Origin: Pseudomonadota bacterium
GTDB lineage: Bacteria > Pseudomonadota > Gammaproteobacteria > Steroidobacterales > Woeseiaceae
Direction: 5' to 3'
Assembly: GCA_022574185.1 (NCBI GenBank)
Contig: JACZSM010000012.1
Span: 1 to 55,348 of the forward strand
DNA: 55,348 nucleotides
The first letter of the stretch is position 1, and every line of letters begins with the position of its first letter. The position numbers and the translations under genes were made by a program. The notes under the pieces were generated by a model that was given only the letters and a program-made list of their open reading frames with translations, had not been told where the DNA came from and ran no database searches. This document shows positions 28,834 to 37,733 of the stretch, one piece after another.

Positions 28834-30054
28834 ATGGCTGGATCAGCAGTAATGGGCAACGTCCCTTTTGTCTGGGAAGGTACCGACAGAAAGGGTAAAA
28901 AGGTTAAAGGCAAGAGCATGGCAGCTAATGAGGCTGCTGTGCGTGCTGACTTGCGACGCAAAGGCGTAGTCCCGACTCGCGTCAAGAAACAAAGATCAGG
29001 GTTGTTTTCGGGTGGCGGCACCATTACCCCCCTTGACATCGCGCTCTTCTGCCGCCAGCTTGCGACGATGCTCGCCGCGGGTATTCCGCTCGTGCAGTCG
29101 TTCGAAATCGTCGGCACCGGTCACGAGAACGCTGCCATGCAGAAGTTGATAATGGCTGTCAAAGCCGATGTAGAGGGCGGCAGCGCACTCGCCGAGGCAT
29201 TAGCAAAACATCCGCTGTATTTTGACGACCTGTTTGTCAATCTCGTCGAGGCTGGCGAACAAGCTGGCGCACTCGACACGCTGCTCGAGAAGATTGCAAC
29301 GTATAAGGAAAAAACCGAGGCACTGAAAAAGAAAATCAAGAAGGCACTGACCTATCCGGCAGCGGTAGTTGTTGTCGCACTTGTCGTGACAACCATTCTG
29401 TTGATCTTCGTAATCCCGGCATTTGAGGATCTGTTCAAGGGCTTTGGCGCAGACCTGCCATCCTTTACGCGAATGATTATCGACTTGTCGGTATTCGTCC
29501 GCGAAAAGGGCATCTTCATAGCCATCCTGATGGGCGGCAGCGTCAGCACGTTTTTATACTTTCAGAAACGCTCAAGAAAAATGCGACACTTTCTTGATCG
29601 CATGTCACTCAAGATGCCAGTTATTGGCTCGATCCTGCGGAAGGCGGCCGTCGCACGCTATGCGCGTACGCTGTCAACAATGTTCGCAGCCGGCGTGCCA
29701 TTGGTTGAGGCACTTGAATCAGTTGCTGGCGCTACGGGCAACATCGTCTTCGAGATAGGTGTTCTCGAAATGCGTGACGAGGTATCAACGGGTCAAACAC
29801 TACAGCAGTCCATGGAAAATACCGGCCTGTTCCCGAACATGGTGATTCAGATGATTGCGGTCGGAGAGGAATCAGGCTCTCTCGACGCAATGTCATCCAA
29901 GGTTGCAGACTTTTTTGAAGAAGATGTCGACAATGCCGTTGATAACCTCTCGAGCTTACTGGAGCCGATGATCATGGCGATTCTCGGCGTGCTGGTCGGC
30001 GGCCTCGTCGTCGCCATGTACCTGCCGATCTTCAAGATGGGAGCGGTCATCTAG
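28834..30054 (+). CDS. pilC: Type IV pilus inner-membrane platform protein PilC
   Basis: Polytopic core of the assembly platform, which interacts with PilB. The product is 406 residues (normal length) with two T2SS-F domains and three predicted helices (YPAAVVVVALVVTTILLIFVIPAF, KGIFIAILMGGSVSTFLYF and the C-terminal EPMIMAILGVLVGGLVVAMYLPIF). The N-terminal region FVWEGTDRKGKKVKG is family-like. It follows pilB by 28 bp and is followed by a terminator and pilD. Confidence 0.97.
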   Translation: MAGSAVMGNVPFVWEGTDRKGKKVKGKSMAANEAAVRADLRRKGVVPTRVKKQRSGLFSGGGTITPLDIALFCRQLATMLAAGIPLVQSFEIVGTGHENAAMQKLIMAVKADVEGGSALAEALAKHPLYFDDLFVNLVEAGEQAGALDTLLEKIATYKEKTEALKKKIKKALTYPAAVVVVALVVTTILLIFVIPAFEDLFKGFGADLPSFTRMIIDLSVFVREKGIFIAILMGGSVSTFLYFQKRSRKMRHFLDRMSLKMPVIGSILRKAAVARYARTLSTMFAAGVPLVEALESVAGATGNIVFEIGVLEMRDEVSTGQTLQQSMENTGLFPNMVIQMIAVGEESGSLDAMSSKVADFFEEDVDNAVDNLSSLLEPMIMAILGVLVGGLVVAMYLPIFKMGAVI

Positions 30055-30081
30055 AATTCACGAGCCACACGTTTGCATTGC

Positions 30082-30120
30082 AACGGCGTTCGGAGGAAAC
30101 TCCGGTCGCCGTTTTCTTTT
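30082..30120 (+). terminator. Intrinsic terminator between pilC and pilD
   Basis: AACGGCG (30082-30088) pairs with CGCCGTT (30107-30113) and, across a small internal mismatch, CGGAG pairs with CTCCG around a GAAA loop. TTCTTTT follows. This is a good Rho-independent terminator after pilC. pilD then needs read-through or its own promoter, which I cannot see in the remaining 31 bp. Confidence 0.8.
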
Positions 30121-30151
30121 GGAAGCTATTCAGTGATGCCGGAGGAACAGG

Positions 30152-31036
30152 ATGGCTGAACTATTCACCCAGTCGCCCGCGGTATTCATCGCCGTCGTAT
30201 TTGCGTTCGCATTGATCATCGGCAGTTTTCTGAATGTCGTCATCTATCGATTGCCGATCATGATGCAGCGTGAGTGGCGCGAACAGTGCGCGGATATCTC
30301 CAGTGCGCCGGCGGCGGATCTTCCTGAAGGTTCATTCAATATCATCGTGCCACGCTCGCATTGCCCATCGTGTGGCAAGGCCATCATGACGTGGCAGAAC
30401 ATACCCGTGTTGAGTTATCTTCTGCTCGGCCGGAAATGCGCCAGCTGCAAGCAAAAAATCTCCGCGCGCTATCCGCTCATCGAAATGCTGACAGCGGTCC
30501 TGGCGGCCGTTTGTGCCTGGCACTTCGGCTTCGGCTGGGAAGCCTTTATGGCAATGGGTCTGAGCTGCGTACTGGTGTCCATCAGCATGATTGACTTCGA
30601 TCATCAGATTATTCCCGATTCGATTGTGCTACCGATGATCTGGGTCGGCCTGGCGATGAGCCTTTTTCATCCTATGGTGGGCGCCGAGACCTTATTTATT
30701 TCGCCGCAGGACAGCATCGTCGGTGCAATTGCCGGTTACCTGAGCCTCTGGAGTGTGTATCAGCTGTTCAAGATGGTTACCGGCAAAGAAGGCATGGGAT
30801 ACGGTGACTTCAAGTTGCTCGCAGCACTGGGTGCCTGGCTCGGCTGGCAGGCCTTGCCGGTATTAATAATGATGTCGGCTGTGGTCGGTGCGGTTATCGG
30901 CATCGCCATGATCGTTTTTCGCGGTCGCGATCGGCAACTGCCTATCCCCTTTGGCCCGTACCTCGCGGCTGCGGGCTGGATCACGATGCTCTATGGCGAG
31001 GCCATCAGGAACACCTATCTGGATACCTTTCTGTAA
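30152..31036 (+). CDS. pilD: Prepilin peptidase/N-methyltransferase PilD
   Basis: Inner-membrane aspartyl protease that cleaves prepilin leaders and methylates the new N-terminal Phe. The 294-residue product has the N-terminal cytoplasmic zinc domain with two CxxC pairs (Cys71, 74, 96, 99) and catalytic aspartates near 148-150 (MIDFDHQIIPD) and Asp219 (GYGDFK). About seven or eight transmembrane segments follow. A GGAGGAACAGG SD lies before the ATG. The last bases lead into coaE. Confidence 0.97.
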   Translation: MAELFTQSPAVFIAVVFAFALIIGSFLNVVIYRLPIMMQREWREQCADISSAPAADLPEGSFNIIVPRSHCPSCGKAIMTWQNIPVLSYLLLGRKCASCKQKISARYPLIEMLTAVLAAVCAWHFGFGWEAFMAMGLSCVLVSISMIDFDHQIIPDSIVLPMIWVGLAMSLFHPMVGAETLFISPQDSIVGAIAGYLSLWSVYQLFKMVTGKEGMGYGDFKLLAALGAWLGWQALPVLIMMSAVVGAVIGIAMIVFRGRDRQLPIPFGPYLAAAGWITMLYGEAIRNTYLDTFL

Positions 31037-31072
31037 GTGGCATCTGGGGCACGCATAGTAGTGCCTGCGCCG

Positions 31073-31669
31073 ATGCGCGTTGGACTCACTGGTGGCATAG
31101 CGAGTGGCAAGTCGATCGTTGCCGACATGTTTGCAGACCACGGCGTGCCAATCATTGACACGGACCTCATTGCACGGCAGATCGTCGTGCCGGGAGAGCC
31201 TGCTCTGGACGCAATCCGCACTTCGTTCGGCAACGACGTATTTAGCGACGACGGAACTCTCGACCGATCGGCTTTGCGAAAGCTGGTTTTTGCGGATACA
31301 GGCCAGAGGCGCCAGCTCGAGGCAATCATGCACCCGCGCATTCAACAGGAAACGATCGATCAGGCCACGGCAGCCGGTGGCGACTATCAGCTGATCGTCG
31401 TACCGCTGCTGACCGAATCGCCGCTCAAGGATCTTGTCGATCGAATTCTCGTGGTCGATTGTGACCAGGACATCCAGATGCAGCGACTTCTGCTACGAGA
31501 CGAAGAGTCGCAGGAGCAGGCACAACGTATCCTGGCGGCCCAGGCGAGCCGTGAGGAGCGCCTCGCGATCGCTGACGATGTCGTCTACAACGATGCGAGC
31601 CTCGATGCAACACGCTCCCAGGTCGATACGCTGCACGATACTTACCAGCAACTGGCAAAGGCTCTCTAG
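31073..31669 (+). CDS. coaE: Dephospho-CoA kinase
   Basis: Last step of CoA synthesis: phosphorylates dephospho-CoA at the 3'-hydroxyl. The 198-residue product starts MRVGLTGGIASGKS with the P-loop at residues 7-14; DTDLIARQIV and PLLTESPLKDLVDRILVVDCD are family blocks. An upstream GTG at 31037 opens the frame but would add residues before the P-loop strand; ATG 31073 fits the family. pilD-coaE-zapD is a common gammaproteobacterial order. Confidence 0.96.
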   Translation: MRVGLTGGIASGKSIVADMFADHGVPIIDTDLIARQIVVPGEPALDAIRTSFGNDVFSDDGTLDRSALRKLVFADTGQRRQLEAIMHPRIQQETIDQATAAGGDYQLIVVPLLTESPLKDLVDRILVVDCDQDIQMQRLLLRDEESQEQAQRILAAQASREERLAIADDVVYNDASLDATRSQVDTLHDTYQQLAKAL

Positions 31670-31731
31670 CCCCGGACAATTCACGCTTGTACGCATTTGC
31701 CTGAGAGCATGGTGTAGCGCAAAATAGCCTG

Positions 31732-32526
31732 ATGGCGAAACCTGCGAGAAAAATTGCCGCTCACCCCAAGCCGGCGTACTACGAGCAGCCTGTTTCTGAA
31801 CGAATGCGGACGTTTATGCGGCTCGAGTTTCTCTACCAGCAGATGCTTTACAACAATGAACTCGAGACCGACTGGGCCACTCGAGCAACCATTACGAGCC
31901 TGCTCGAGATCACCGCGATCCTGGCTCGTGGCGATGTTCGAAGCGAGGTTCACAAGGAAGTTGATCAGCAACTCGGTATTTTGCAGCGATACCGGAGTCA
32001 GCCCGAAGTCGACTCCGGTCGACTTGATACTCTGATTCGTAACCTCATTGAAAGTCGTAACGACGTCGGTGGCGCTGGAACTCAGTTTCTGCAGCCGCTC
32101 AAGGAATCTGATTTCCTCAATGCCATCAAAAACCGCAGTACTATCCCCGGTGGTACCTGTGAGTTTGATCTTCCCGAGTACAGTCATTGGCTGCGCCAAC
32201 CCTATTCAAGGCGCCAGCAGGATCTGTCGATATGGATCAGCGCGATTCGACCGCTGTGCGACGCAGTCACCGAAGTGCTGTGGCTGATTCGCGAAAGTGC
32301 GCTACCAGTAGACAAGCTCGCCATTAACGGCATGTACAAGCACAACATGCAAAAGGATGAGCATTGCCGCCTGCTGCGCATCAACCTGATCAATAACAGC
32401 TCGCTCTATCCCGAAATCAGCGGCAGCCAGCACCGCTTTACCGTGCGCTTCCTCGAGTGGTCGACAATCGACAGCCGCGCGGTGCAAACCGGCCACGACG
32501 TACCGTTCCAGCTCAGCGTCTGCTGA
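31732..32526 (+). CDS. zapD: FtsZ-bundling protein ZapD
   Basis: Cytoplasmic protein that crosslinks FtsZ protofilaments at the division site. The 264-residue product (E. coli 247) has the family blocks YYEQPVSERMRTFMRLEFL near the N-terminus, RSQPEVDSGRLDTLI, GGTCEFDLPEYSHWL and YPEISGSQHRFTVRFLEW at the C-terminal end. It follows coaE by 62 bp. The small zinc protein YacG often encoded here is absent from this locus. A REP-like pair lies between its end and mutT. Confidence 0.96.
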   Translation: MAKPARKIAAHPKPAYYEQPVSERMRTFMRLEFLYQQMLYNNELETDWATRATITSLLEITAILARGDVRSEVHKEVDQQLGILQRYRSQPEVDSGRLDTLIRNLIESRNDVGGAGTQFLQPLKESDFLNAIKNRSTIPGGTCEFDLPEYSHWLRQPYSRRQQDLSIWISAIRPLCDAVTEVLWLIRESALPVDKLAINGMYKHNMQKDEHCRLLRINLINNSSLYPEISGSQHRFTVRFLEWSTIDSRAVQTGHDVPFQLSVC

Positions 32527-32584
32527 TCGTCCTGTCGTGGCCACCCTCCGATCAACGTAGGGTCGGTGGGAGGGACGTTCTCAC

Positions 32585-32649
32585 TGTTGGAGCCCGCATA
32601 GCGGGCGAGTTCCACATCGTGGATATCGCCCGCATGGCGGGCTCCAACA
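32585..32649. repeat. Inverted pair of REP-like elements (REPIN-like)
   Basis: A 65-bp unit. The left copy starts TGTTGGAGCCCGCATAGCGG at 32585, and the right copy, GCCCGCATGGCGGGCTCCAACA, ends at 32649. The two ends are inverted copies and each holds its own small hairpin. It lies between convergent zapD and mutT, 5 bp from the mutT stop. Confidence 0.82.
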
Positions 32650-32654
32650 GCGGG

Positions 32655-33047
32655 CTACGGCAGGTTACGCAGCGCTGTGATGAGCGGTGCGTCGGCGGGC
32701 AGCAGCTCTTCGGCGTTGAGATCGGCGGTGTCGACCCAGCGGAGCTGCTGGCCTTCGAGGCCCTTGGGTTCGCCCTGCCACCCCGTAACCAGGAAGAACT
32801 CGAGCTTAACGGAGTAATCGGGGTAGTCATGACGCAGATCCATGAACGGCCGGCTTGCGGTCACATCGATACCGAGTTCTTCCGCTAGCTCGCGCTCCAG
32901 CGCCGCGACTGCGGTTTCGCCGGGACCAATCTTGCCGCCCGGAAACTCCCATAGACCATTAAGCGATCCGTCGCACAGGCGTTCTGCGATCAGAACGCGG
33001 CCAGCCGCATCGCGAAGAATGCCGGCGGCGACATGAAAGTGCTTCAC
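32655..33047 (-). CDS. mutT: Nudix 8-oxo-dGTP diphosphatase MutT
   Basis: Removes oxidised dGTP from the nucleotide pool. The GTG at 33047 gives 130 residues, as in E. coli MutT (129), starting MKHFHVAAGILRDAAGRVLIAE. The Nudix box GGKIGPGETAVAALERELAEELGI is complete, with REL and EELG. A GTG at 33110 would extend the protein into the secA 3' end and is rejected. The gene begins 8 nt after secA; argJ, often between them, is absent. Confidence 0.93.
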   Translation of the reverse strand: MKHFHVAAGILRDAAGRVLIAERLCDGSLNGLWEFPGGKIGPGETAVAALERELAEELGIDVTASRPFMDLRHDYPDYSVKLEFFLVTGWQGEPKGLEGQQLRWVDTADLNAEELLPADAPLITALRNLP

Positions 33048-33055
33048 TGTTTTGG

Positions 33056-35977
33056 CTAAGTAAGCTTGCCGTGACACTGTTTGAATTTCTTGCCCGAGCC
33101 ACAGGGACACGGCTCGTTCCTGCCGACTTTGCGGGATTCCCGCACGAACGGAGCGACGGGCGACGCGGCGCCTGGTCGCTGTCCTTCTGCGGGCGCCTGA
33201 CCCTGGGGCCGGCTATCGCCAAGCGCGGACGCCTGTGCATGGCGGAATTGCATGGCCTTCGCCGCGCGTTGACGTTCCGCGGTGTCGTCAAGATCCTGCT
33301 CGCCCTGAATGCGAATGCGGCTCAGGATGCTTATCGTGTCGTGTTTGACCACATCGAGCATTTCACCAAACATTTCGAACGCCTCACGCTTGTACTCCTG
33401 TTTGGGATTTTTCTGTGCGTAAGACCGCAATCCGATTCCCTGGCGCAAATAATCCATTCCGGCAAGGTGTTCTTTCCAGTGATGATCGAGTTGCTGCAGC
33501 ATGACCTGCTTTTCGACATTGCGCATCAGCTCGCTGCCGACTGTGTCTTCTTTTGCCTTGTAGGCATCATCACTTTCTTTAATGCAACGCCCCACGATCG
33601 CGTCATCGTTAAGCGTCTTGTCCTCGCGGATCCAGCTTGCGATATCCAGTCGCAAACCAAAATCCGACTCGAGTGCCTTGCTCAGACCCTCCGGGTCCCA
33701 CTGTTCCTCAAGACTGCCCGGAGGAATGTACTGTTCAATAATCATCGAAATAACTTCTTCACGAATCGCAGCGACAGAGTCCTCAATTTCGTCGGCTGCC
33801 ATGAGTTCGGAGCGTTGGTGGTAAACGACCTTGCGCTGATCATTGGCCACATCATCATATTCAAGCAGATTTTTTCGAATATCAAAGTTGTGTGCCTCAA
33901 CTTTGCGTTGCGCACGTTCGATCTGGCGCGACAGCAATTTGCTCTCGATTGCTTCGCCCTCGCGCATGCCCGCGCGCGACAACAGTCTTTTGGTCCGGTC
34001 TGGGTCACCAAAAATGCGCATCAGCGTGTCTTCCATTGACAGGTAGAATCGACTCGATCCTGGGTCTCCCTGACGCCCGGACCGTCCCCGCAGCTGATTG
34101 TCTATGCGTCGTGACTCGTGGCGCTCGGTGCCAACGATGTGCAGACCGCCCGATTCGATTACAGCGTCGTGGCGCACCTGCCAGTCGGCACGAATCGCCT
34201 CGACATCAGCGCTTTCACCAGCGCGCGCAATCTCAGCATCGAGATTGCCGCCAAGCACGATATCGGTACCACGACCTGCCATGTTCGTTGCAATCGTAAT
34301 AGCGCCTGGCCGCCCGGCTTGCTGAACGACGATAGCCTCACGCTCATGCTGTTTGGCATTGAGAACCTCGTGATCAATCTTGCGCTTCTGCAGGAATGAT
34401 GACAGGACTTCCGACGTTTCGATCGACGTTGTACCGACGAGAACAGGTTGACCGCGCTTCCGGCAGTCAATGATGTCGTCAACGATCGCTCCGAATTTAT
34501 CTTTCTCCGTCAGATAAACAAGGTCTGGATTATCCGTGCGAACCATTGGCTGGTGGGTCGGGATCACGACGACTTCGAGCCCGTAGATCTGCTGGAACTC
34601 AAACGCTTCGGTATCTGCCGTACCCGTCATGCCCGAAAGGTTGCTGTACAAGCGAAAAAAGTTCTGGAAAGTTATTGATGCGACCGTCTGGTTTTCGTGC
34701 TTGATCGCGACGCCTTCCTTGGCCTCAATCGCCTGGTGCAGGCCATCGGACCAGCGCCGGCCCGGCATCGTGCGGCCTGTGAACTCGTCGACGATGACAA
34801 CTTCACCGTCCTTGACGATGTATTCCACGTCGCGCTGATAAATTGCATGCGCCCGCAGCGCCGAGCTGAGATGGTGCAGCAAGCGAATATTAGCCGCATC
34901 GTAAAGGCTTTCGCCCTCTTCAAGCAGTCCTGCACGCACCATCAGGGATTCGACCTTTTGATGCCCTTCTTCAGTTACATGGACCTGCTTGGCCTTCTCG
35001 TCCGTCGTGTAATCGCCTCGTTTAGCCAGCTTGCACGCCGGCACTTTGCCGCTGTCATCGACGACAACAACGTCCGCCAGGCGTTCTTCACCGAGTTCGA
35101 TGGCTTTTTCCAGACTCATGATTTCGCGACTTTCGCCATTCTCATCGACAACCGTCAGCGCAGCACCACTCTCATCAACCAGCGTTACATTTCTCGCCGT
35201 GATATCGTAATTTGTGGCGGCTTCGGTTTCTTCGTGTGGCTCAAGTTTCGGGATCAGTTTGTTGATTTGCGCATAGAGATCAGTGCTGGCCTCCGCGGGT
35301 CCTGAAATGATCAAAGGCGTACGCGCCTCGTCGATAAGAATCGAGTCAACCTCATCGACGATGCCGAAATTGAGTTTGCGCTGAACCTTGTCAGCCAGAG
35401 AGAAAGCCAGGTTGTCCCGCAGGTAATCGAAACCGAGCTCATTGTTGGTCGCGTAGGTGATATCGCTGTCGTACGCCTCGCGTTTCTCGTCTTGCGACTG
35501 GCCACTCTTGGAGACGCCGACGGACAATCCAAGAAATTCATAAACAGGCCGCATCCAGTCCGCATCACGTTGCGCCAGATATTCGTTGACCGTAACGATG
35601 TGGACGCTATCACCGCTCAACGCATTGAGGTACGCGGGCAATGTCGCGACCAGCGTCTTGCCCTCACCCGTGCGCATCTCGGCGATATTGCCATCGTGCA
35701 ACACCATGCCGCCAATGAGCTGCACATCAAAGGGCCGCATGCCGAGCGTGCGCAGACCGGCTTCACGGGCGATTGCAAATGCCTCGGGCAGCAGGTCGTC
35801 AAGCGTCTCGCCATCGATGTAGCGCTGCTTGAGTTCGCCGGTAAGTCCGCGCAACGCGGCATCATCGAGCGCTTGCACACCCTCTTCAAGCATATTGATC
35901 TTACTGACAACTTTCGCGTACTGACGCAGCAGTCGCTGGTTACGACTGCCAAAGATACGTGTCAGAAAATTGGCCAC
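33056..35977 (-). CDS. secA: Preprotein translocase ATPase SecA, with an unusual insertion
   Basis: Drives proteins through SecYEG. 973 residues, against 901 in E. coli. Walker A is [10 protein letters not shown] (101-110). The C-terminal zinc motif [13 protein letters not shown] is intact. About 55 residues extra lie within 250-318 ([18 protein letters not shown]... to ...[21 protein letters not shown]), near the preprotein-crosslinking domain. Start is GTG with a strong AGGAG 6 nt upstream. It lies downstream of the M23 gene; mutT follows. Confidence 0.97.
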   Translation of the reverse strand: MANFLTRIFGSRNQRLLRQYAKVVSKINMLEEGVQALDDAALRGLTGELKQRYIDGETLDDLLPEAFAIAREAGLRTLGMRPFDVQLIGGMVLHDGNIAEMRTGEGKTLVATLPAYLNALSGDSVHIVTVNEYLAQRDADWMRPVYEFLGLSVGVSKSGQSQDEKREAYDSDITYATNNELGFDYLRDNLAFSLADKVQRKLNFGIVDEVDSILIDEARTPLIISGPAEASTDLYAQINKLIPKLEPHEETEAATNYDITARNVTLVDESGAALTVVDENGESREIMSLEKAIELGEERLADVVVVDDSGKVPACKLAKRGDYTTDEKAKQVHVTEEGHQKVESLMVRAGLLEEGESLYDAANIRLLHHLSSALRAHAIYQRDVEYIVKDGEVVIVDEFTGRTMPGRRWSDGLHQAIEAKEGVAIKHENQTVASITFQNFFRLYSNLSGMTGTADTEAFEFQQIYGLEVVVIPTHQPMVRTDNPDLVYLTEKDKFGAIVDDIIDCRKRGQPVLVGTTSIETSEVLSSFLQKRKIDHEVLNAKQHEREAIVVQQAGRPGAITIATNMAGRGTDIVLGGNLDAEIARAGESADVEAIRADWQVRHDAVIESGGLHIVGTERHESRRIDNQLRGRSGRQGDPGSSRFYLSMEDTLMRIFGDPDRTKRLLSRAGMREGEAIESKLLSRQIERAQRKVEAHNFDIRKNLLEYDDVANDQRKVVYHQRSELMAADEIEDSVAAIREEVISMIIEQYIPPGSLEEQWDPEGLSKALESDFGLRLDIASWIREDKTLNDDAIVGRCIKESDDAYKAKEDTVGSELMRNVEKQVMLQQLDHHWKEHLAGMDYLRQGIGLRSYAQKNPKQEYKREAFEMFGEMLDVVKHDTISILSRIRIQGEQDLDDTAERQRAAKAMQFRHAQASALGDSRPQGQAPAEGQRPGAASPVAPFVRESRKVGRNEPCPCGSGKKFKQCHGKLT

Positions 35978-36104
35978 GAGGGCTCCTGTAGGAGATTCAG
36001 CATATTGCCGGACAGAACCCGGGCGAACAAAGCCCGCTATTCTATCGAAACCAGCGAATTATGGGTGATTTCCGGAATCTCAAGTAGCCCGATGGCTGCG
36101 GCGC

Positions 36105-37037
36105 CTACTTTCCGGTTGCGCGAATGAAGCTCACGGGATTAACGCGGCGGCCGTTTTTCAGCACTTCGAAGTGCAGATTCGGCCCGGTTGCACGCCCCGT
36201 CTCTCCCATGAGCGCAACGACCTGCCCTTTTCTGACTTCGTCACCTACAGCGACAAGATTCTCCGAATTATGCGCGTAACGGGTCGAATAACCGCTGCCG
36301 TGGTTGATTTCGACCATGATGCCGTAGCCGTAACGATCAGCCGACCAGGTGACAACACCATCCGCGACGGTGAATACTTCAGAGCCGAGCTTGCCGGCGA
36401 AGTCGATACCCGTGTGATTCGCGAGCTTACCGGTGAATGGGTCAGTCCGTTTGCCGAAATAGGACGATATCCACCCTGCATTTACCGGTCTTCCCTGTGG
36501 GTATACGCGGTCCTTGAGACTCTGTGTCATCAACACGCTCTCGAGCACACCAAGCTGTGCTTCGCGATTAATCAGTTGATAATCGAGCGACTGCATAGCT
36601 TCAACAACGTCTGGAATTGCGACGTTTGATCCCGTGGCAAGCCGCTCTTCAGGACCACCGAGCGCAGGCGAAGAGTCAAAATCGAATTCACTGTCTTCCA
36701 GGTCAGCCATGCTGGTCAGTCGGCGTCCCAACGCATCAAGCCGGATAACCCGCGCGTTCAGCTGCGCAATTCGGATTGCCAGTGCATCGAGCGTGTCTTC
36801 GTTCGACCGTCGAATCGTGTCGATACTGCCACGTTGCCATTCAAGCTCATCAGCGAGGTTCGCAACCTCGGTCATGCTAACGCCTGAACCAGTCACAGAT
36901 GAATACCAGTATCCTCCAGCGAAGCCGGCCGCCGAAATGATAGCGGCCAAACCGAAAGCAATTGCCCCGACCGACAGGCCGGACAAATTCAGCTGCCTGG
37001 GCTTAGCAAAGCCCTTGCCGAAAATGACTACATTCAT
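36105..37037 (-). CDS. M23/LytM family peptidase-like protein, catalytic His replaced by Asn
   Basis: Membrane-anchored LytM-type protein of 310 residues: one N-terminal transmembrane helix (about 20-48, IAFGLAAIISAAGFAGGYWY), a coiled-coil stretch (about 55-110) and a C-terminal M23 domain. Zinc ligands are present: His208 and Asp212 (NHTGIDFAG) and His289. His256 (YAHN) is also present. The first His of the HLH motif is Asn287 (GPNLHFEV), so endopeptidase activity is doubtful. The homologous gene sits next to secA in many gammaproteobacteria; here it is upstream of secA. Confidence 0.88.
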   Translation of the reverse strand: MNVVIFGKGFAKPRQLNLSGLSVGAIAFGLAAIISAAGFAGGYWYSSVTGSGVSMTEVANLADELEWQRGSIDTIRRSNEDTLDALAIRIAQLNARVIRLDALGRRLTSMADLEDSEFDFDSSPALGGPEERLATGSNVAIPDVVEAMQSLDYQLINREAQLGVLESVLMTQSLKDRVYPQGRPVNAGWISSYFGKRTDPFTGKLANHTGIDFAGKLGSEVFTVADGVVTWSADRYGYGIMVEINHGSGYSTRYAHNSENLVAVGDEVRKGQVVALMGETGRATGPNLHFEVLKNGRRVNPVSFIRATGK

Positions 37038-37349
37038 CGAGAAAGCCTCGAGTGTGCTGTACTTGCACTGTTATTTTTTATCTCGCGTGCCCTTGACGTG
37101 CCGGTACACCGCCACTTCTGGCGACCTCTTCTTGTTCTGGACCTGCCGTCAATATTCACTTCGGTAGCCCCGCTATCTTAGGATTGAATCCCTTAGACCG
37201 GTGGTTTTGCGCCCCCACTTTTCAGCGAGTTTGCCTTTGTCGAGTAAGACAATATGCATAATGTCAGTTTTTAATACAAGATACGGGCTCCCGAACTCGG
37301 ATATTTTCTGGCTTCATAGGGCTCTATTTGCGAACTACGTCACATTTTT
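37038..37349. other. Intergenic region between divergent M23 and dciA genes
   Basis: 312 bp without an ORF of note. It must hold the promoters of the leftward M23-secA genes and the rightward dciA. A possible, weak rightward promoter is TTGCCT (37231-37236) with an AT-rich TATGCATAAT (37253-37262); spacing depends on the chosen -10. No repeat, dyad of note or terminator was seen. Confidence 0.5.
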
Positions 37350-37649
37350 ATGACAATTAAGCGCCTCGAAAACTTATTAAATCCCAATGATGACGGCGAT
37401 TTAGCCGATATCATCCGTCACGCCCGTGATATGGGAAAGTTAGTGCAAATATTGCAGAAATCCCTGCCTGCCGAAGAGGCTGGCAGCATTGTCGCCGCAA
37501 ATATTCGCGACCCTGGCGAGCTCGTCGTGCTGGCCAGTTCGTCCGCCTGGGCATCGCGACTGCGCTTCGAAACCGATACCTTGATCGCCGCGGCCCGCAA
37601 ATCAGGGGTTGAGGCCAATACCTGCACCGTTCGCGTCGCCCGAACGTGA
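37350..37649 (+). CDS. dciA: DciA-like (DUF721) helicase-loader protein
   Basis: 99 residues with the DUF721 N-terminal fold: LADIIRHARDMGKLVQILQKSLP, then IRDPGELVVLASSSAWASRLRFETDTL. Proteins of this family (DciA) are thought to act in replicative helicase loading in bacteria lacking DnaC. The product is short, like other gammaproteobacterial members. It lies between lpxC and the M23-secA genes, a conserved gammaproteobacterial location, and converges on lpxC with an 84-bp gap. No clear SD before the ATG. Confidence 0.85.
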   Translation: MTIKRLENLLNPNDDGDLADIIRHARDMGKLVQILQKSLPAEEAGSIVAANIRDPGELVVLASSSAWASRLRFETDTLIAAARKSGVEANTCTVRVART

Positions 37650-37733
37650 CCTGACGCTCATTCCCCCCGGGGTCCTGCATCCTGCGACGGGTGGGATTAC
37701 CGCTTTGTGCGGCGCACATCGCCGGGTCGCGAA

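Noticed and set aside
33071..34039. A 322-codon plus-strand frame over secA
   Set aside because: It is antisense to secA and has no recognisable motif.
35981..35996. GGCTCCTGTAGGAG before secA, similar to a REP tail
   Set aside because: It lacks the hairpin and head of the repeat unit; on the minus strand AGGAG is simply the secA Shine-Dalgarno sequence.
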